From Thalassia testudinum (lineage: Eukaryota > Streptophyta > Magnoliopsida > Alismatales > Hydrocharitaceae), in the NCBI GenBank assembly GCA_037157565.1, contig JAZHRO010000014.1, positions 98,611,501 through 98,675,500 on the forward strand: a DNA stretch of 64,000 bases, given 5' to 3'. Below the pieces are notes generated by a model that saw nothing but the letters and a program-made list of their open reading frames with translations, ran no database searches and was not told where the DNA came from. Below are positions 10,085-21,656 of the stretch, piece by piece. Numbering within the stretch: position 1 is the first letter of the stretch; every line of letters starts with the position of its first letter. The position numbers and the translations under genes were made by a program.

Positions 10085-12674
10085 TGATTTTGAATCAGAG
10101 TCCTAAAAAAAATGTGGTCGGTAAGGGTATCTATTAACATTGTCTCCTCCACCACATTGGAAATTTCAGTATCTGAGTCCTCAAAGAAGTTATCATCATG
10201 GAATCTCCTGGAGGATTTAAAAATATCTAAAGTGATAGTTTGGCCTGCACAGTTAATATCCATTTTGCCTATGTGGCAATTGAAATTTGCCTTTGCGGTG
10301 GCCAAAAAGGGGCGTCCAAGGATTATTGGGGAGTCCAATAATGATTCAGGTGCCTCAATGTCAAGAACCAGAAAGTCTGCAGGGAAGACATAATTCTGGA
10401 CCTTGACTAAAACATCCTCGACAATCCCACGAGGTTTGATTGTAGACCGGTCGGCTAATTGCAGGGTAACCTTGATGGGTTTTAATTCTCCGATCTGAAA
10501 TTCTTCAAATAAACTCGTGGGAATAATATTAACTGAGGCACCAAGATCAAGGAGGGCGTGATTAAATGTAGTGTCATCAATAATTACAGAAATTAAAGGC
10601 GCCCCCGGATCTTTCATCTTAGGAGAAGCTTACTCTGTATGACAGAGCTTACTCTCTCCGAAAGATGCACCTGTCCTAGATTTTTAGCCTACCTTTTAGC
10701 AGTACAAATCTCCTTCAAAAATTTAGCATAGGCAGCTATATATTTGATGGCATCTAGGAGAGGAATATTGACATGAACTTGCCCAAATAGCTCCATGAGT
10801 TCTTCTGTAGTGGGCTCAGATTTCTTTTTTTTGTTGGTGGTGGGGTAGAGAGCTTGTGGGAAAGGGACAGGAATCTTGTCTTGAGATTTTTGTTTTTCAT
10901 TTTCTTCCTGATGGGGAGGTGGGGAGTCAATTTGCACAGGTATCTTACCAAGTTCGTGTGAAGGCCCGGGGTCAGTGGTGGTTTTCCCACTCCTCAAAGT
11001 AACTGCATGTGCAGTTGGATTATTATTTAGAGGAGGTGGGGGGGCCTATGATTGCAGAAACCTGGGCGGCTGCTGAGGTGGTGGATTAGGAGGAGGCTGA
11101 TTTGGATAATGTGGATTTCTGCCCATATAATGGTTTCCTTGGTGATTAGGGTTGGGTATGGGTTGAGACGGAAGATGTCCTACAGGTCATTGCATGGGAG
11201 TAACCCCAATCTGATTGTTCAGATTTGTGATGTTGCAGGTTACTTCCGTCATTTTTGTTTGCATATCCTCGGGTTCGCAGCATCTGGGCATTGATATCTT
11301 GTTGGGATGGCCCAGGATGGAAGTTTGGATTCGACCCATACCCATTAAAATTATATGGTTGGGTGGAAACTTGATTATTCCAGGAGTAGTTCGGGTAATT
11401 TTTCCAATTGGAAGAATTTTTAAAGGGCTTCTGGATGGCAGAAATATTTTGAGTGGGGTTAAGATCTGGATAGTTATAATTCCCCATTGAATCATGGGTA
11501 ACCTCAGAATAATCAGCAGGGGTAGTGTTGAGATTGTGCAAATTTTCTCTTCGTGGAAAGTTAGGTTGGGTTAGATGTGGGTGTGGAGCTTGAGTTGATG
11601 TGGCGAGTCTTTCCTCAATTTTTTTCTGATTAATATGCATCTGGTCGAGTTTCTGAGCAATCAATTGAAAATCGTCTTGGGTGACCGGGATTGATTGAGT
11701 GCCTATTTCATGAACACCGAACTGTGGGTTTTGGGTTCTGCAAAATGTGTTCATGGAAGCTTGATTAAATGAGTTTTCACTCATTTCTTCGAACAGGTCA
11801 TAGGCACTTTCAGCATCTTTATTTAAGAAGTTGCCACCACACGAGGCATCGACAAAATGTCGGATTTGATCTTCTAATCCATGATAGAAGATTTGCTCGA
11901 ACTGCCATAAAGGAATCTCGTGGTGCGGGCAACTCTTAAAAGGTCTTGAAATCTTTCCCAAGCATCATGGAAAGTTTCACCAGATTTTTGGTGAAAGGTC
12001 GTAATAGATCTTCGTAAAGAATTGGTACGACCTATGGGAAAGAATTTCTTGAGGAAGGCGCTTTTGAGTTGAGGCCATGTTGTGATGGGTCGGCCAATGG
12101 TCCTGAACCAATAAGCGGCCTTATCTTTAAGAGATAATGGAAAAAGCCGCATCAGCCATATGTCTTCTTGCACATTTCGGGAACGGGTTGTCTGTGCAAG
12201 AAGAGTTAGTTCTTCAAGGTGGCTGAAAGGGTCTTCCATACGAAGGCCATGAAAGTGTTTAATTAGGTTCAGGATCGCAGGCTTGATCTCAAAGTCCCCC
12301 TCCGGTATAACCACCCCAGGTCGTTCCTCATAATAAGACGGATCATAGAAATCTTTTAGATCATAGAAATCTTTTAGAGGAACAACAGGCTGCTGATGAG
12401 GTGGTGGGTTTGGCCTTCGATTGGCTAGGTTTTGGATGTTCCTAGTCAATGTTTGTTGATTGGAATTTAATTTATTAATCTGATCGGCCATCAATTTTAA
12501 AAGATCAAGTAGGGGGTCTTGATGTTGTGTGTGGGGCAACTCAAGATTAGGGAGCTCCAAGTGTGGGAAGTTACTGGTGGTTGGGTTTTGGGTGGAAGGG
12601 TTAGAATTAGGGTTAGTGGTGGGGTTAGAGGTGGACGTGGAAGGGTCAGTGGACCTATTTTATTGTGTTTCCAT
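9970..12674 (-). pseudogene. gag-protease polyprotein, TRG unit 2
   Basis: The same gene as 1940-4645 with different breaks. The start at 12674 is followed by a stop at codon 5 (METQ*). A one-base deletion near 11934 shifts frame at the SCPHH motif, a small indel near 11270 shifts it again, and a one-base deletion near 10622 shifts it before the protease. The protease itself is open for 215 codons (10617 to 9970) and keeps LLDLGASVNIIPTS, while unit 1 has a stop there. The shared stops at 11046-11048 and 10689-10691 are present. Neither unit can make an intact product. Confidence 0.88.
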
Positions 12675-14346
12675 TTTTTTAGGAGAAGAAGACAGAAAAA
12701 GTGGCCCTTTTGTGTGGGGGGCGAAATTAAATGGTCCTTCCAAGTGCGGATTTTGAGACCGTCGCCCATGCATAAAATGGAAGAACAGGAGGGGAGGAGA
12801 AGAGAAAGAGATGAGAGAAAGTGTGCAATTCAAACAAATAAAACTAGACCTAACTTAAATGTGACACCCTAATAATAACCTAAGACTTGGTCTATATAGG
12901 AAATAAGTAGTCAATAGTGAATACCCGTTTTATCAACAAATCTAGCCAAGTTGCTTAAGGGGAGGTTTGGGCCCAAATGTTTCCCAGGGAAAACCCCAGG
13001 TGCTTGTACAAACCCGCGCCTGGTCGTTTGACATGGCCCCTCAGCCTGAACACCAGATACAGATGACAGAATTGGTACTAACTAAAGAAAACTTAAGACC
13101 TAAATAGCAAACCTAAGTTGATAAAGCCTTAGGGGTCAAGTTGCTACAAATTTTAATTAGGTCTAGGATGCTATAGTGCACACGAAATGTGGAGGGCGTT
13201 TATTGGGTTGTTTCCCTGTTATTTGCTTTTTTTGTGTGTGTGCAGGAATTGGAGAGTGGCTCCAATGTAAATCAAGTTGTCACACAATTTTTTTTTTTTT
13301 GTATTTTTGTCTTTTAGGATTTGATTTAATTAAATGAGTTTTAGGGTTTTTTTCTTTAAGTTTTCAAACAAGTTTGAAAGTTCACAATCAAAGGAAAGAC
13401 AAGTTGTATATGTGATTGTATATTTCCTTTTAATTGAGTCTCTAAAGAGAAAGAAAGAAACCCTAAGCCAATTATACCTAAGACAGAAAATTACTACCAG
13501 TGAATTGATTTTTGGCTTTCTGAATTAAGTAGTGGTCCAAACAAGTCAAACAACACCAGTACTTTGAATAAAATCAAACAAAGATTCCAGAAAAGATTTT
13601 TGTACGATTTGAGGAATTTGTTTGGTAATTGTTTTGAATTTTTAATTATACTGGTGTCAAAGTCCAGAAATGATACCTGTGGGTATTGTGGACTTTTCAG
13701 TACTACCACCAACCTCAGAAAATTTTTGTGATTTTGTATGACGTGTAAAATTCCACAAGGATTCCAGCAAGATAAATTTCACAAAAATTGGATGAGTATA
13801 AAAATTCTAAAAATTCACGGATAGTAGCAAAGTAGGAAGATTAAAGGGTGTGACCCCTCTTCAATCCAAGAATTTTTAAAAATTAAATAAAAATCCAATT
13901 GATCTAAAATTTGGAATAGATGTTCCAAACTTAATTGGGAATCACTCTATGAAATTTTGTGATTTTAGGAGGCCTGTGATGTTAGGAATCGATTTTTTAA
14001 GTCCAGATAGAAATCTGGACCCGAAAAACAGAACACCAATACTTGCAATGGAGTGGTGTTAAAGAAGCATACAAGCAAACAATGGATTTTATAATGCACC
14101 ACTCCACTTAATTAAGCTTTTTTGGATCCTGAAAGCCAAGTTTAATATATATTTGGTAGTTTTAATTAATTATGTGACCAGAAAGAGGAACCAACCTAAA
14201 TTTCGCGGGAAGAAAAGGAACTTTGAGCTCTTGCTTCCGGATTCCCGTCATCCCGCTGTAGTTCCTGCACACACAAAAGAAAGAAAGAAGAAGGGGATGA
14301 GATCCACTTCAAGCAAGAGAAAATGAGTTAATGCAAAGCCGTGCCT
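12675..14346 (-). other. TRG unit 2 untranslated leader
   Basis: The counterpart of 4646-6311, non-coding by inspection, with scattered substitutions and single-base length changes in T and A runs. Confidence 0.6.
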
Positions 14347-14362
14347 CCCGGCAAAGGTGCCA
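14347..14362 (-). other. Primer-binding site, tRNA-Asp, degraded (unit 2)
   Basis: The minus strand reads TGGCACCTTTGCCGGG. Compared with unit 1 it has an extra mismatch and has lost one G, so priming would be weaker. Confidence 0.75.
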
Positions 14363-14367
14363 AAAAG

Positions 14368-16348
14368 TGATAGCGATTTTATGCTGTTTGTTAATTGGGT
14401 CGTTGTAATGCGTAAATCTACTTTCGCTCTTAAATTTATACTCCTAGATAGGGAAGTATCTAGGGTCGTCCAAGGAGGCAATATGGTTGCAAAATTGATT
14501 CTTTTGCTAGGAATATAAATCTCAACTTTCTTTTTGGTATTTTTTTTTCAATATATCATTTTTTTGTTTTTTAAGCTAAGGCAACATGCGAACTGATGGT
14601 GGGAAAAGTGATTTACACTTCAATTTAAATACTACTTCTCTGTGGCAAGTAGAGCCTCTCCCTAAGCTTACTCTAGGCAAGTGGAGGCCTAGAATAATTA
14701 GGGAGAGGGAGTGAAGAATGCTGAAAATAAGCTAATAGAAATGCAAACAAGGAATGCAAAGAAGGCAACTAGATAATTGATAAAGTGTTTTACAAAAGGC
14801 CTAGTAGAGAAAAGCTTGTACTACTAGAAAAATGCAAATAAGAAAAGAAAACACAAATCCTCTAGATAGATGGTGAAGAAGAGGGCTTCTTGCTCCAAGG
14901 TTGGCGGCTCCCAATCTTGAAAAGAGTCCTTCAACTCCTTCCTTGCAGTGCTCCGCCAAGGTGATGTCCTCCAAGGCAAGCCCTAAGGGGGCGTGCCCTA
15001 AGTTTCTCTCCAAGGGTGGACGTCCACCTTAACTCCTCCTTTGCCTGGCCGTCCTCCTTGAAGTGGAAGAGTCCTCCTCCTTGGCGTGGCTCAAGTTGAA
15101 GAGAGTGGGTAGAAGAAGGCACCAAAGGGGCTGGTAATGTGCCCCTTTAATCTCCTTCTCTACTCCTTCTTCTTGGCCGTAGGTATAGGTGGTTTAGGTA
15201 GAAAAATATATTAAGGGAGGATACCCAAAATGGTGGTAGGTGGTGGATTTTTATAGAATAGGAAGGGGGCTATGGTGACCTTTGAATTGGATGGCCAAGA
15301 TGAGTTGATGGAGGTGGTTGGAGATCCCATGGCCAAGGAGAGTTGGCGCCACCTTAAAGGACACAAAGGGGGTAGTTATGGGTGTTGACACCCCTTAGTG
15401 TTGGCGCCAAAATGGGCTTTCTAGAAGGCTATTAGGTGGTGCCACCTTAAGGTTCTAGAAGGGGGGTATGTGGATGGCTAGGATGTGTTATATGGGTAGG
15501 TGTAGGGTGGATGAAGAGGCTGAAAGTTGGTGCCAAAATGGGGGTGGTTAGGGGTGGTTTTTAGCGCCAACTTGAAGTGTCTTTTGGTGGAGATAATGGG
15601 GTGAAGGGGTGGCTAGGTGGTGGCGCCAACTTAAGTAGGGTAGCTAGCTTAGGTAGGCTTGAGTTGGTGGAGCTAGCTAGGGTTGATTTTTAAGGTAATG
15701 GATGGCCAAGGAGCTTGTTATTAGCTAAGCTAAGCTAAGCTAAGATAAGCTAAGCTAGCTTAGCTAAAGGTGGAGTAGAGGAGAAGGTGTTGGAGCTAGG
15801 GTTTGGAGGAAGGAGCTGAGGAGGAGAAGTCTGGAGCTGGAGCTGGAGCTGGATGTAGCTGGATCTGAGCTGGGGTGAACTCCTGTCAACTTAGCTGAGC
15901 TAGCTAGAGCTCCCTACGAACTAGTGGGAGCTGAGATGAGCTAGACTCAGCTAAGTTGAGCTGGATCTGAGCTGACTTGAGCTAGGGTGAGCTAAGATGA
16001 ACTCTCTTGAGCTACCATTCAGCTGAGTTAGCTGAATGGAGCTGGGATGAGCTAACCCTAGTTCAAGTGAGCTAGGTTCCAACTGTGGTGAGCTGGATCG
16101 AGCTGAGTTCCAACTAGTCTGGGCTTCTCCTTCACCATTTGCCTTCTTGAGTGCTAGGGTTTTAAGGATCTGCATATCTGTGCATCCCTAACACTCACAA
16201 AAACATATTAGAAAGACAAATAAAGGATGCAATGCATGCCTAACCTAATTTATGCCTAAATGCAGCCCAAAAACCCATTTGCAGAGTAAAATCCTAAGAG
16301 CTAGGTTTGTTTTAATGCGTAAGAATGATGATAAATTGGCGTTTATCA
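14368..16348 (-). repeat. LTR C of TRG (5' LTR of unit 2)
   Basis: This 1981-bp LTR starts TGATAGCG and ends GTTTATCA, with the minus-strand TATA box at 15247-15256 and the U5 box at 14464-14481. The base after its end (16349) begins sequence homologous to the middle of P's 3' LTR, so the array inserted into P's 5' LTR. Confidence 0.9.
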
Positions 16349-16528
16349 CGTGCCTACTGCATGCACAGCAGAAGCGTGGGTTCACGACTCTCTACGACTC
16401 CTTGCCTCAACTACGCGCATGCACCCCTTCGAGTGCATCTCCACGCATGCCGCTATGCCCTTCAGCTGTGTGCCCCCACGCGCCTGCACCCCCTGCACCG
16501 CGCCGTCGCCTCATGCCCAGCACCGCAA
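16349..16528 (+). repeat. P 5' LTR, middle segment
   Basis: Homologous to 25707-25878 of the 3' LTR, for example CACCCCTTC AGTGCATCTCC-type and CATGCCCAGC stretches. TRG bounds it on the left and an antisense LTR on the right. Confidence 0.75.
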
Positions 16529-18346
16529 GATAAGACGGCTTTCGCTTTTGATAATGTATTAAGATGTTTTGTCATTGTAGGATTATGGTGGTGGAAAATT
16601 GCTTAACAAAATAATTAAAATTACAATCAAACCACTCACAGAAGAGCAGGTCATGTCCACAGGGAGGCAATGATGCAATAAATTCACGAATATTTTTCTC
16701 GTATTCTTTCAATCACGTGCAAAATCAAGAATGTAAGGGTATATGTGCAACTTTTCCTCACTAAAATATTCAATAAATATGTGATGAATCTATGTAATTT
16801 CCAATTGACATGCATTAGAGAAAATTTATGCACATCTTAATCCAAAACCAATGTCAAAAGATGTGAATAACAAAAGCGTTGCGATTATAAGAAAGCATGA
16901 GTATGAAATAGTAATTTCACCATAATAAAATATTCATAAATCAAAATTCATTTTTTGTGGCAATGGCTTGAAATTTAATTATTAATTGAGGTTGAAACAG
17001 AGGATTCTACCTCTCTCCTCCTCGTGCATGGGAGAGAGGACTGTTCGAAGAACTCTTCTGGACGTAGATTGGCTGGAGTGAGGCCTCCGCAACGGTAGTG
17101 GAGGCAAGTTGCAAGATGGCCGGAGCCAGCCTGCCAGAGGAAAGAAGTGGTGGCAGTGGAAGAGGCTGCTGCTGGCCGCGCTTGCTGCAGGCGCAAGGAG
17201 GTGTGGTGCATAGGTGTTGGGGGTGCTGCAAGCGCGCAGAGGCATGGGCGCATGGGCTTGCGGGTGCTCTGCAGGCCGCTTGGGCACGCGGGATCTTGTG
17301 GCTGTGTGGTTGTAGGCACTGCAGTGGGCAACGTGCGAGTGCTTCAGCGGGGGCAAGTGGAGGTGCAGGTGCAGGGACTGCAGGCGCAAGGTAAGGGCAC
17401 ACTGGAGAACGTGCGCTAAACAAGGGTGCACGGTGGAGTCTGATGGTGCCGGCTGTAGGTGCTGTAGGGGCACGAGGAGGTCAGAAACGGGGGTGCTGGG
17501 TGGTTGCAGGCCACAAGGGTGCACGGGCGTGGTCTAATGGAGCGGGGGGCTGCTGGCGTGTAGGCAGTGGCCGACACACGGGCTGAGGTGAGGGTGCACG
17601 AAGGGCAGGCGCGCTTGGCAGGGTTGAGGTGTGGGCAGGAGGAGTTGCAGCGCTTTGTGTTGCAACAACTGTGGCAAAGTTTTTGGGTTCTTTTTGGTGG
17701 AGTGGAGGAAAAATAGAGAATGGGGAAGAAGATGGAGGTGGATGCTAGTGATGGTTCAGGACAGTGGTAACAAGTCGTGCATTAGTAGATGCACTCACAG
17801 TAGGCGAGCTTTAAGGAGCTCGGGCACTTTGGTGGTCAAGTCCATCCTCTTGGCGCAGTGATCTGTCACCTTGCCGGCCCACAGTACAACAGAGCTTGGC
17901 CATGGAGGGCCACGGGGGTGGAATGTTGCACAATGGTGGAATGGGTGGTGGCCTCTTCCTCAACGGCAACTCTTCCCTCTCCTTTTGTAGCCATGGCCAC
18001 ACAAATTTGAAATTCAAAACACCGTAGAATGAATGTGATGCACAGGAGGAGTAGGCGAAGATGGAGGAGTTACCTCTGCAAAGAAGAAGAAGAATAAAAG
18101 AACAAAATAATTAGGGTTATTTATACATAACTCCTTAACTTCTTTGTTAATTAAAATAGTGCACCTAATTAATTAACTAAGTAAATGTATGCAACCCTAG
18201 GTTAATTCTAAATGCATGAATTATGTACTTAAGCTAAAAATATGAATTAATTTATTTACATCCTAATGTATGCTGTCTAAATGTTAAAATTAAGCTAATG
18301 TCTAGACATTTAGATACCTAAATAGCCCACATATATGGGCTAATCA
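16529..18346 (-). repeat. Complete antisense LTR (a) of the P family
   Basis: On the minus strand it runs from TGATTAGCCC at 18346 to CGTCTTATCT at about 16529, 1.82 kb, with the same start and end types as P's 3' LTR. A minus-strand TATA box lies at 18117-18125 and a U5 box (CCTCCCTGTGGACATGACC) inside 16647-16673. No internal region is attached, so it is a solo LTR. GC-rich open frames here (for example around 17000-17500) are LTR sequence, not genes. Confidence 0.75.
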
Positions 18347-18353
18347 AATGAAA

Positions 18354-19553
18354 CCAGCCTGCCGGAGGAAAGAAGTGGTGGCAGTGGAAGAGGCTGCAGC
18401 TGGCTGCACTTGCTGCAGGCGCAAGGAGGCATGATGCACGGGTGTCAGGGGCGCTGCAGGAGCGCAAAGGCATGGGTGCGTGGGTGCGCGAGCACTGTGC
18501 AGGCCACTTGGGAGCACTGGATCTTGTGGCCGTGCAGTTGCAGGAGCTGCAGTGGGGGATGCGCGGGTGCTGCAGTAGGGCCGAGTGGAGGTGAAGGCAC
18601 GGGGACTGCAGGCATGAGGCGAGGGTGCATGGTGGTGTCTGATGGCGCCGGCTGCAGGTGCTGTAGGGATGCGAGGAGGTCTGAAGTGGGGGCACTGGGC
18701 GGTTGCAGGTGCTACTGGAGGGTGCATTGCAAGCCACAAGGGCACACAGGCGTGGTCTGATGGAGCGGGGGGCTACTGGTGCGCAGGCAGTGGCCGACGT
18801 GTAGGCTAAGGTGAGGGCATGCGGAGGGTAGGCACGCTTGGCAGGGTTGAGGTGCGGGCTAGAGGAGTTGCAGCTCTTTGTGCTGCAGCAGGTGTGGTGA
18901 GGTTTTTGGTTTCTTTTTGGTGGAGTGGAGGAAAAATAGAGAATGGGGAAGAAGATGATTGTTGATGAAGGTGGTAACAAGTCGTGCATCAGTAGATGCA
19001 CTCACAGTAGGCAAGCTTCAAGGAGCTCGTGCACGGTGGTGGTCAAGACCATCCTCTTGGCGTGGTAGTCTGTCACCCCACCGGCCCACAGTATGACGGA
19101 GATTGGCCGTGAAGGCCCACGGTGGTGGAATGCTGCACGATGGTGGAATGGGTGGTGGCCTCCTCCTCAATGGCAGCTCTTCCCTCTCCTTTTGTAGCCA
19201 CAGCCACATAGATTTGAAATTCAAAACACCGTAGAATGAATGTGATGCGCAGGAGGAGGAGGCGAAGATTGAGGAGTTACCTGTGCAAAGGAGAAGAAGA
19301 ACAAAAAAGTTAAAATAATTAAGGTTATTTATACATAACTCCTTAACTTCTATGTTAATAAAAATAGTGCACTTAATTAATTAACTAATTAAATGTAAGC
19401 AACACCAGGTTAATTCTAAATGCATGAATTATGTACTTAAGTTAAAAATATGAATTAATTTATTTACATCCTAATGTATTCTATCTAAATGTTAAAATTA
19501 CTTAATGTCTAGACATTTAGATACTTAAATAGCCCACAAATATGGGCTAATCA
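18354..19553 (-). repeat. Truncated antisense LTR (b) of the P family
   Basis: On the minus strand it starts TGATTAGCCC at 19553 and copies the first 1.2 kb of LTR a, including the TATA box (19325-19333). The last 0.6 kb is missing. It joins LTR a directly across a few filler bases (18347-18353). Confidence 0.75.
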
Positions 19554-20374
19554 CAGCTCATAGCCACTCCAAGTTGCTGCTCCTGCAGCAACAGAGCACC
19601 CCCCCACCGGCCCTTGCCTCCAGCCCACCTGCGTAGAGCACACATCCTCCAGCACCTCCACCACGCTTGCAACGGCAACTGCCCTCCAGGAGTGCCACAC
19701 TCCATGTGCGTGCAGTCCCTCGCTACACCTCCTCGTCACCAGCCCATCCACTCCGCACACCCATGCGCTAGTGCAGCAGCAGCAGCTTTCCATGCATCCC
19801 AAGTAGCCCTCCTAGGTAGCTCGTTTGGAGCTCTTCCCAGTAGCAGCAGCCATCGAAACCCATCTCCTTGGCCGGCCCATCGACCACCTCCGGCTACCTC
19901 GCGACTCGCCGCCACCATTGCAACAAATCCCTCGGCTCACTCATCTCCTCTACCAAATCTCGTCTCCAGCCAAGCCCTCAATGCGTGAGATCCTCGCAAC
20001 AAAATCCACTATTTTGTTTGTAATTAAAATTTACATTTTTTGCCATTGAGGGGGAAGGGATTTTTAGTTAATAATATTCTATTCGGTTGATTTTATGAGC
20101 ATCTCCCTCTTATTTTGCATAACTACAATATCGGCAAGATAATGTCTTATTATCGCAATTGAAAAGTGATTTTGATCCGATTTCTTGATGAAACTAATCC
20201 TAAACATATATTTTTAACTGGTGCAAGTTTAAATAGGTCATTGCTTCCCTATGGATATGACCTACTCCTCATTGAGTGGTTATTTTAATTACTTTGATTA
20301 ATAGATTTTCCACCACTTAGAAATACAACAAATCATCTTAATCATCATTTTTGAAAGTGAAAACCGACTTACCA
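19554..20374 (+). repeat. P 5' LTR, right segment
   Basis: Matches 25893-26738 of the 3' LTR, clearly diverged. It ends ACTTACCA two bases before the primer site and holds the U5 box (20238-20262). The stretch at 19600-19990 gives open frames only because it is GC-rich. Confidence 0.8.
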
Positions 20375-20376
20375 AA

Positions 20377-20392
20377 TGGCACCATTGCCGAG
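20377..20392 (+). other. Primer-binding site, tRNA-Asp (P)
   Basis: TGGCACCATTGCCGAG lies two bases after the LTR. It is a decayed version of the tRNA-Asp complement found intact in TRG. Confidence 0.75.
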
Positions 20393-21656
20393 CCTGTTAA
20401 ACTTGCATTCATTTATTCATTAGTTCACACATTATATTTTAGCCATATTTAACTTCGATCTTTTTGGTGCGAGGTACTCATATCTGCTTGATGAGTTGTT
20501 GCACCAGCCTTAGCTACAACGAGGAGGACCTTGTTTCCACTTCTCGGAGCACACTGGGAGCTCCATTTCTGAAGGTAGGAGCTCGACAAACTATGGTGAG
20601 CCTTGTCTCCACCACCGAAGGAGGACATCTGGAGTGATCATCTTCATCTCTGTTGATTTTTTTTCAGTTGATAGAATTTAGGTTTTTTAAATTAATTTTC
20701 CTTGCACAATTGGTTTGAGACCCTTGTTCTGGGGTACATTTTAGGGGTTTGTTCCTTGACCTTCTTTTAGGCCCCTGCGTGGGTAGGGAGTCTGTTACCA
20801 TTTATTTAGACTTAGATTTTTCTTTTCTTTTGTGGATTGATTTTTGATTATTTGTGCATAGGTAGGTAAAACTAAAAAAATAAAAAAAGCACGAGCTGCC
20901 TGCTAGAAGCTGCCTACCCCTAGGTTGAGTCATTTAGGATTGAATGAGCAGCCTCTAGATTTATTTTGATTGCATTTGCATGCATCTCATTGAAGATTGC
21001 GGGAGGTCTTTTACTTTGCATCCATATATTGTTCACGCATTTGCATCTGGATGTAAAGACAAGACCACCAAAATTATTTTAAAAGATCTAACAAGTGGTG
21101 ACATATTTTATTGAAAAAGGACTTTAAGTTAAGGAAGAACACTAAAAACCAAGGACTTGAATTGCGACATTATGCTGCGGTTCAAAATTCAAACTCAAAA
21201 TTTTTACGGTGTATGCACACTTATATCTCTTGCACCACAGCACACGTTTAGACACTCCTTAGGTTTCGAACAACTAGGACTAATCCTCCTATTGCTGGGG
21301 TCTAAAGTGACCCGAACTTTAGTTCAAAGATGAAGTTGCCTCCAAAACTTGTGGATTGAGGGTAGTTAAGAAGCACCGCGAAAGCAATGCTTCAAAGGAA
21401 GGGTTTGACCCATCTTGCATCCCTCTTTGCCGTGTTCGGTGGTGACTAAACTTTTTGGGCTTTAGGGAGGATCACCTAAGTCCCAGTTAGGTGTTCTTAG
21501 GTGTATCGTAGGTCGACAAGTAGACACGTAACTGTTTAGATAACTTGATTTGTCACCTACAAGTGGACTTAAATCTCAAATGCCTAACTGGTTAAAGACC
21601 TAAAAAGTCCTCTGATTTGTTTTTGCTTGGGGAATCTAATTGTGGTGTGAGTTAGA
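20393..21656 (+). other. P untranslated leader, shared with Q
   Basis: Non-coding. It contains blocks that recur in Q's leader in the same order: CCCCTAGGT ... TTAGGA ... TGAGCAGC near 20930 and 43215, and GGTAGTTAAGA ... CAAAGGAAGGGTT near 21360 and 43705. Nothing else is recognised. Confidence 0.65.

Larger units (their letters stand above)
1..16348 (-). mobile_element. TRG tandem array: gag-protease-only gypsy element, LTR-sharing units
   Basis: The sequence at 1 reappears at 8033 and 16065, so the period is 8032 bp. The layout is LTR A (end only), internal 1, LTR B (1982 bp), internal 2, LTR C (1981 bp). LTRs start TGATA and end TATCA, and a tRNA-Asp primer site lies next to each complete LTR on the minus strand. 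Internal regions carry gag and an aspartic protease but no RT, RNase H or integrase, which matches the plant TR-GAG type of non-autonomous element. The units differ by a few percent by eye. The array may continue left of the window. LTR-LTR unequal recombination is the simplest origin. Confidence 0.9.

Noticed and set aside
1..16348. Long direct repeat as a possible segmental gene duplication or satellite
   Set aside because: LTR ends, primer sites, purine tracts and gag-protease show a retrotransposon array; only two full units are seen.
16975..17524. Long GC-rich open frames on the minus strand (proline, alanine, cysteine-rich)
   Set aside because: They lie inside LTR a, occur in several overlapping frames, and recur in the truncated copy b at 18318-19001. 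Composition explains them.
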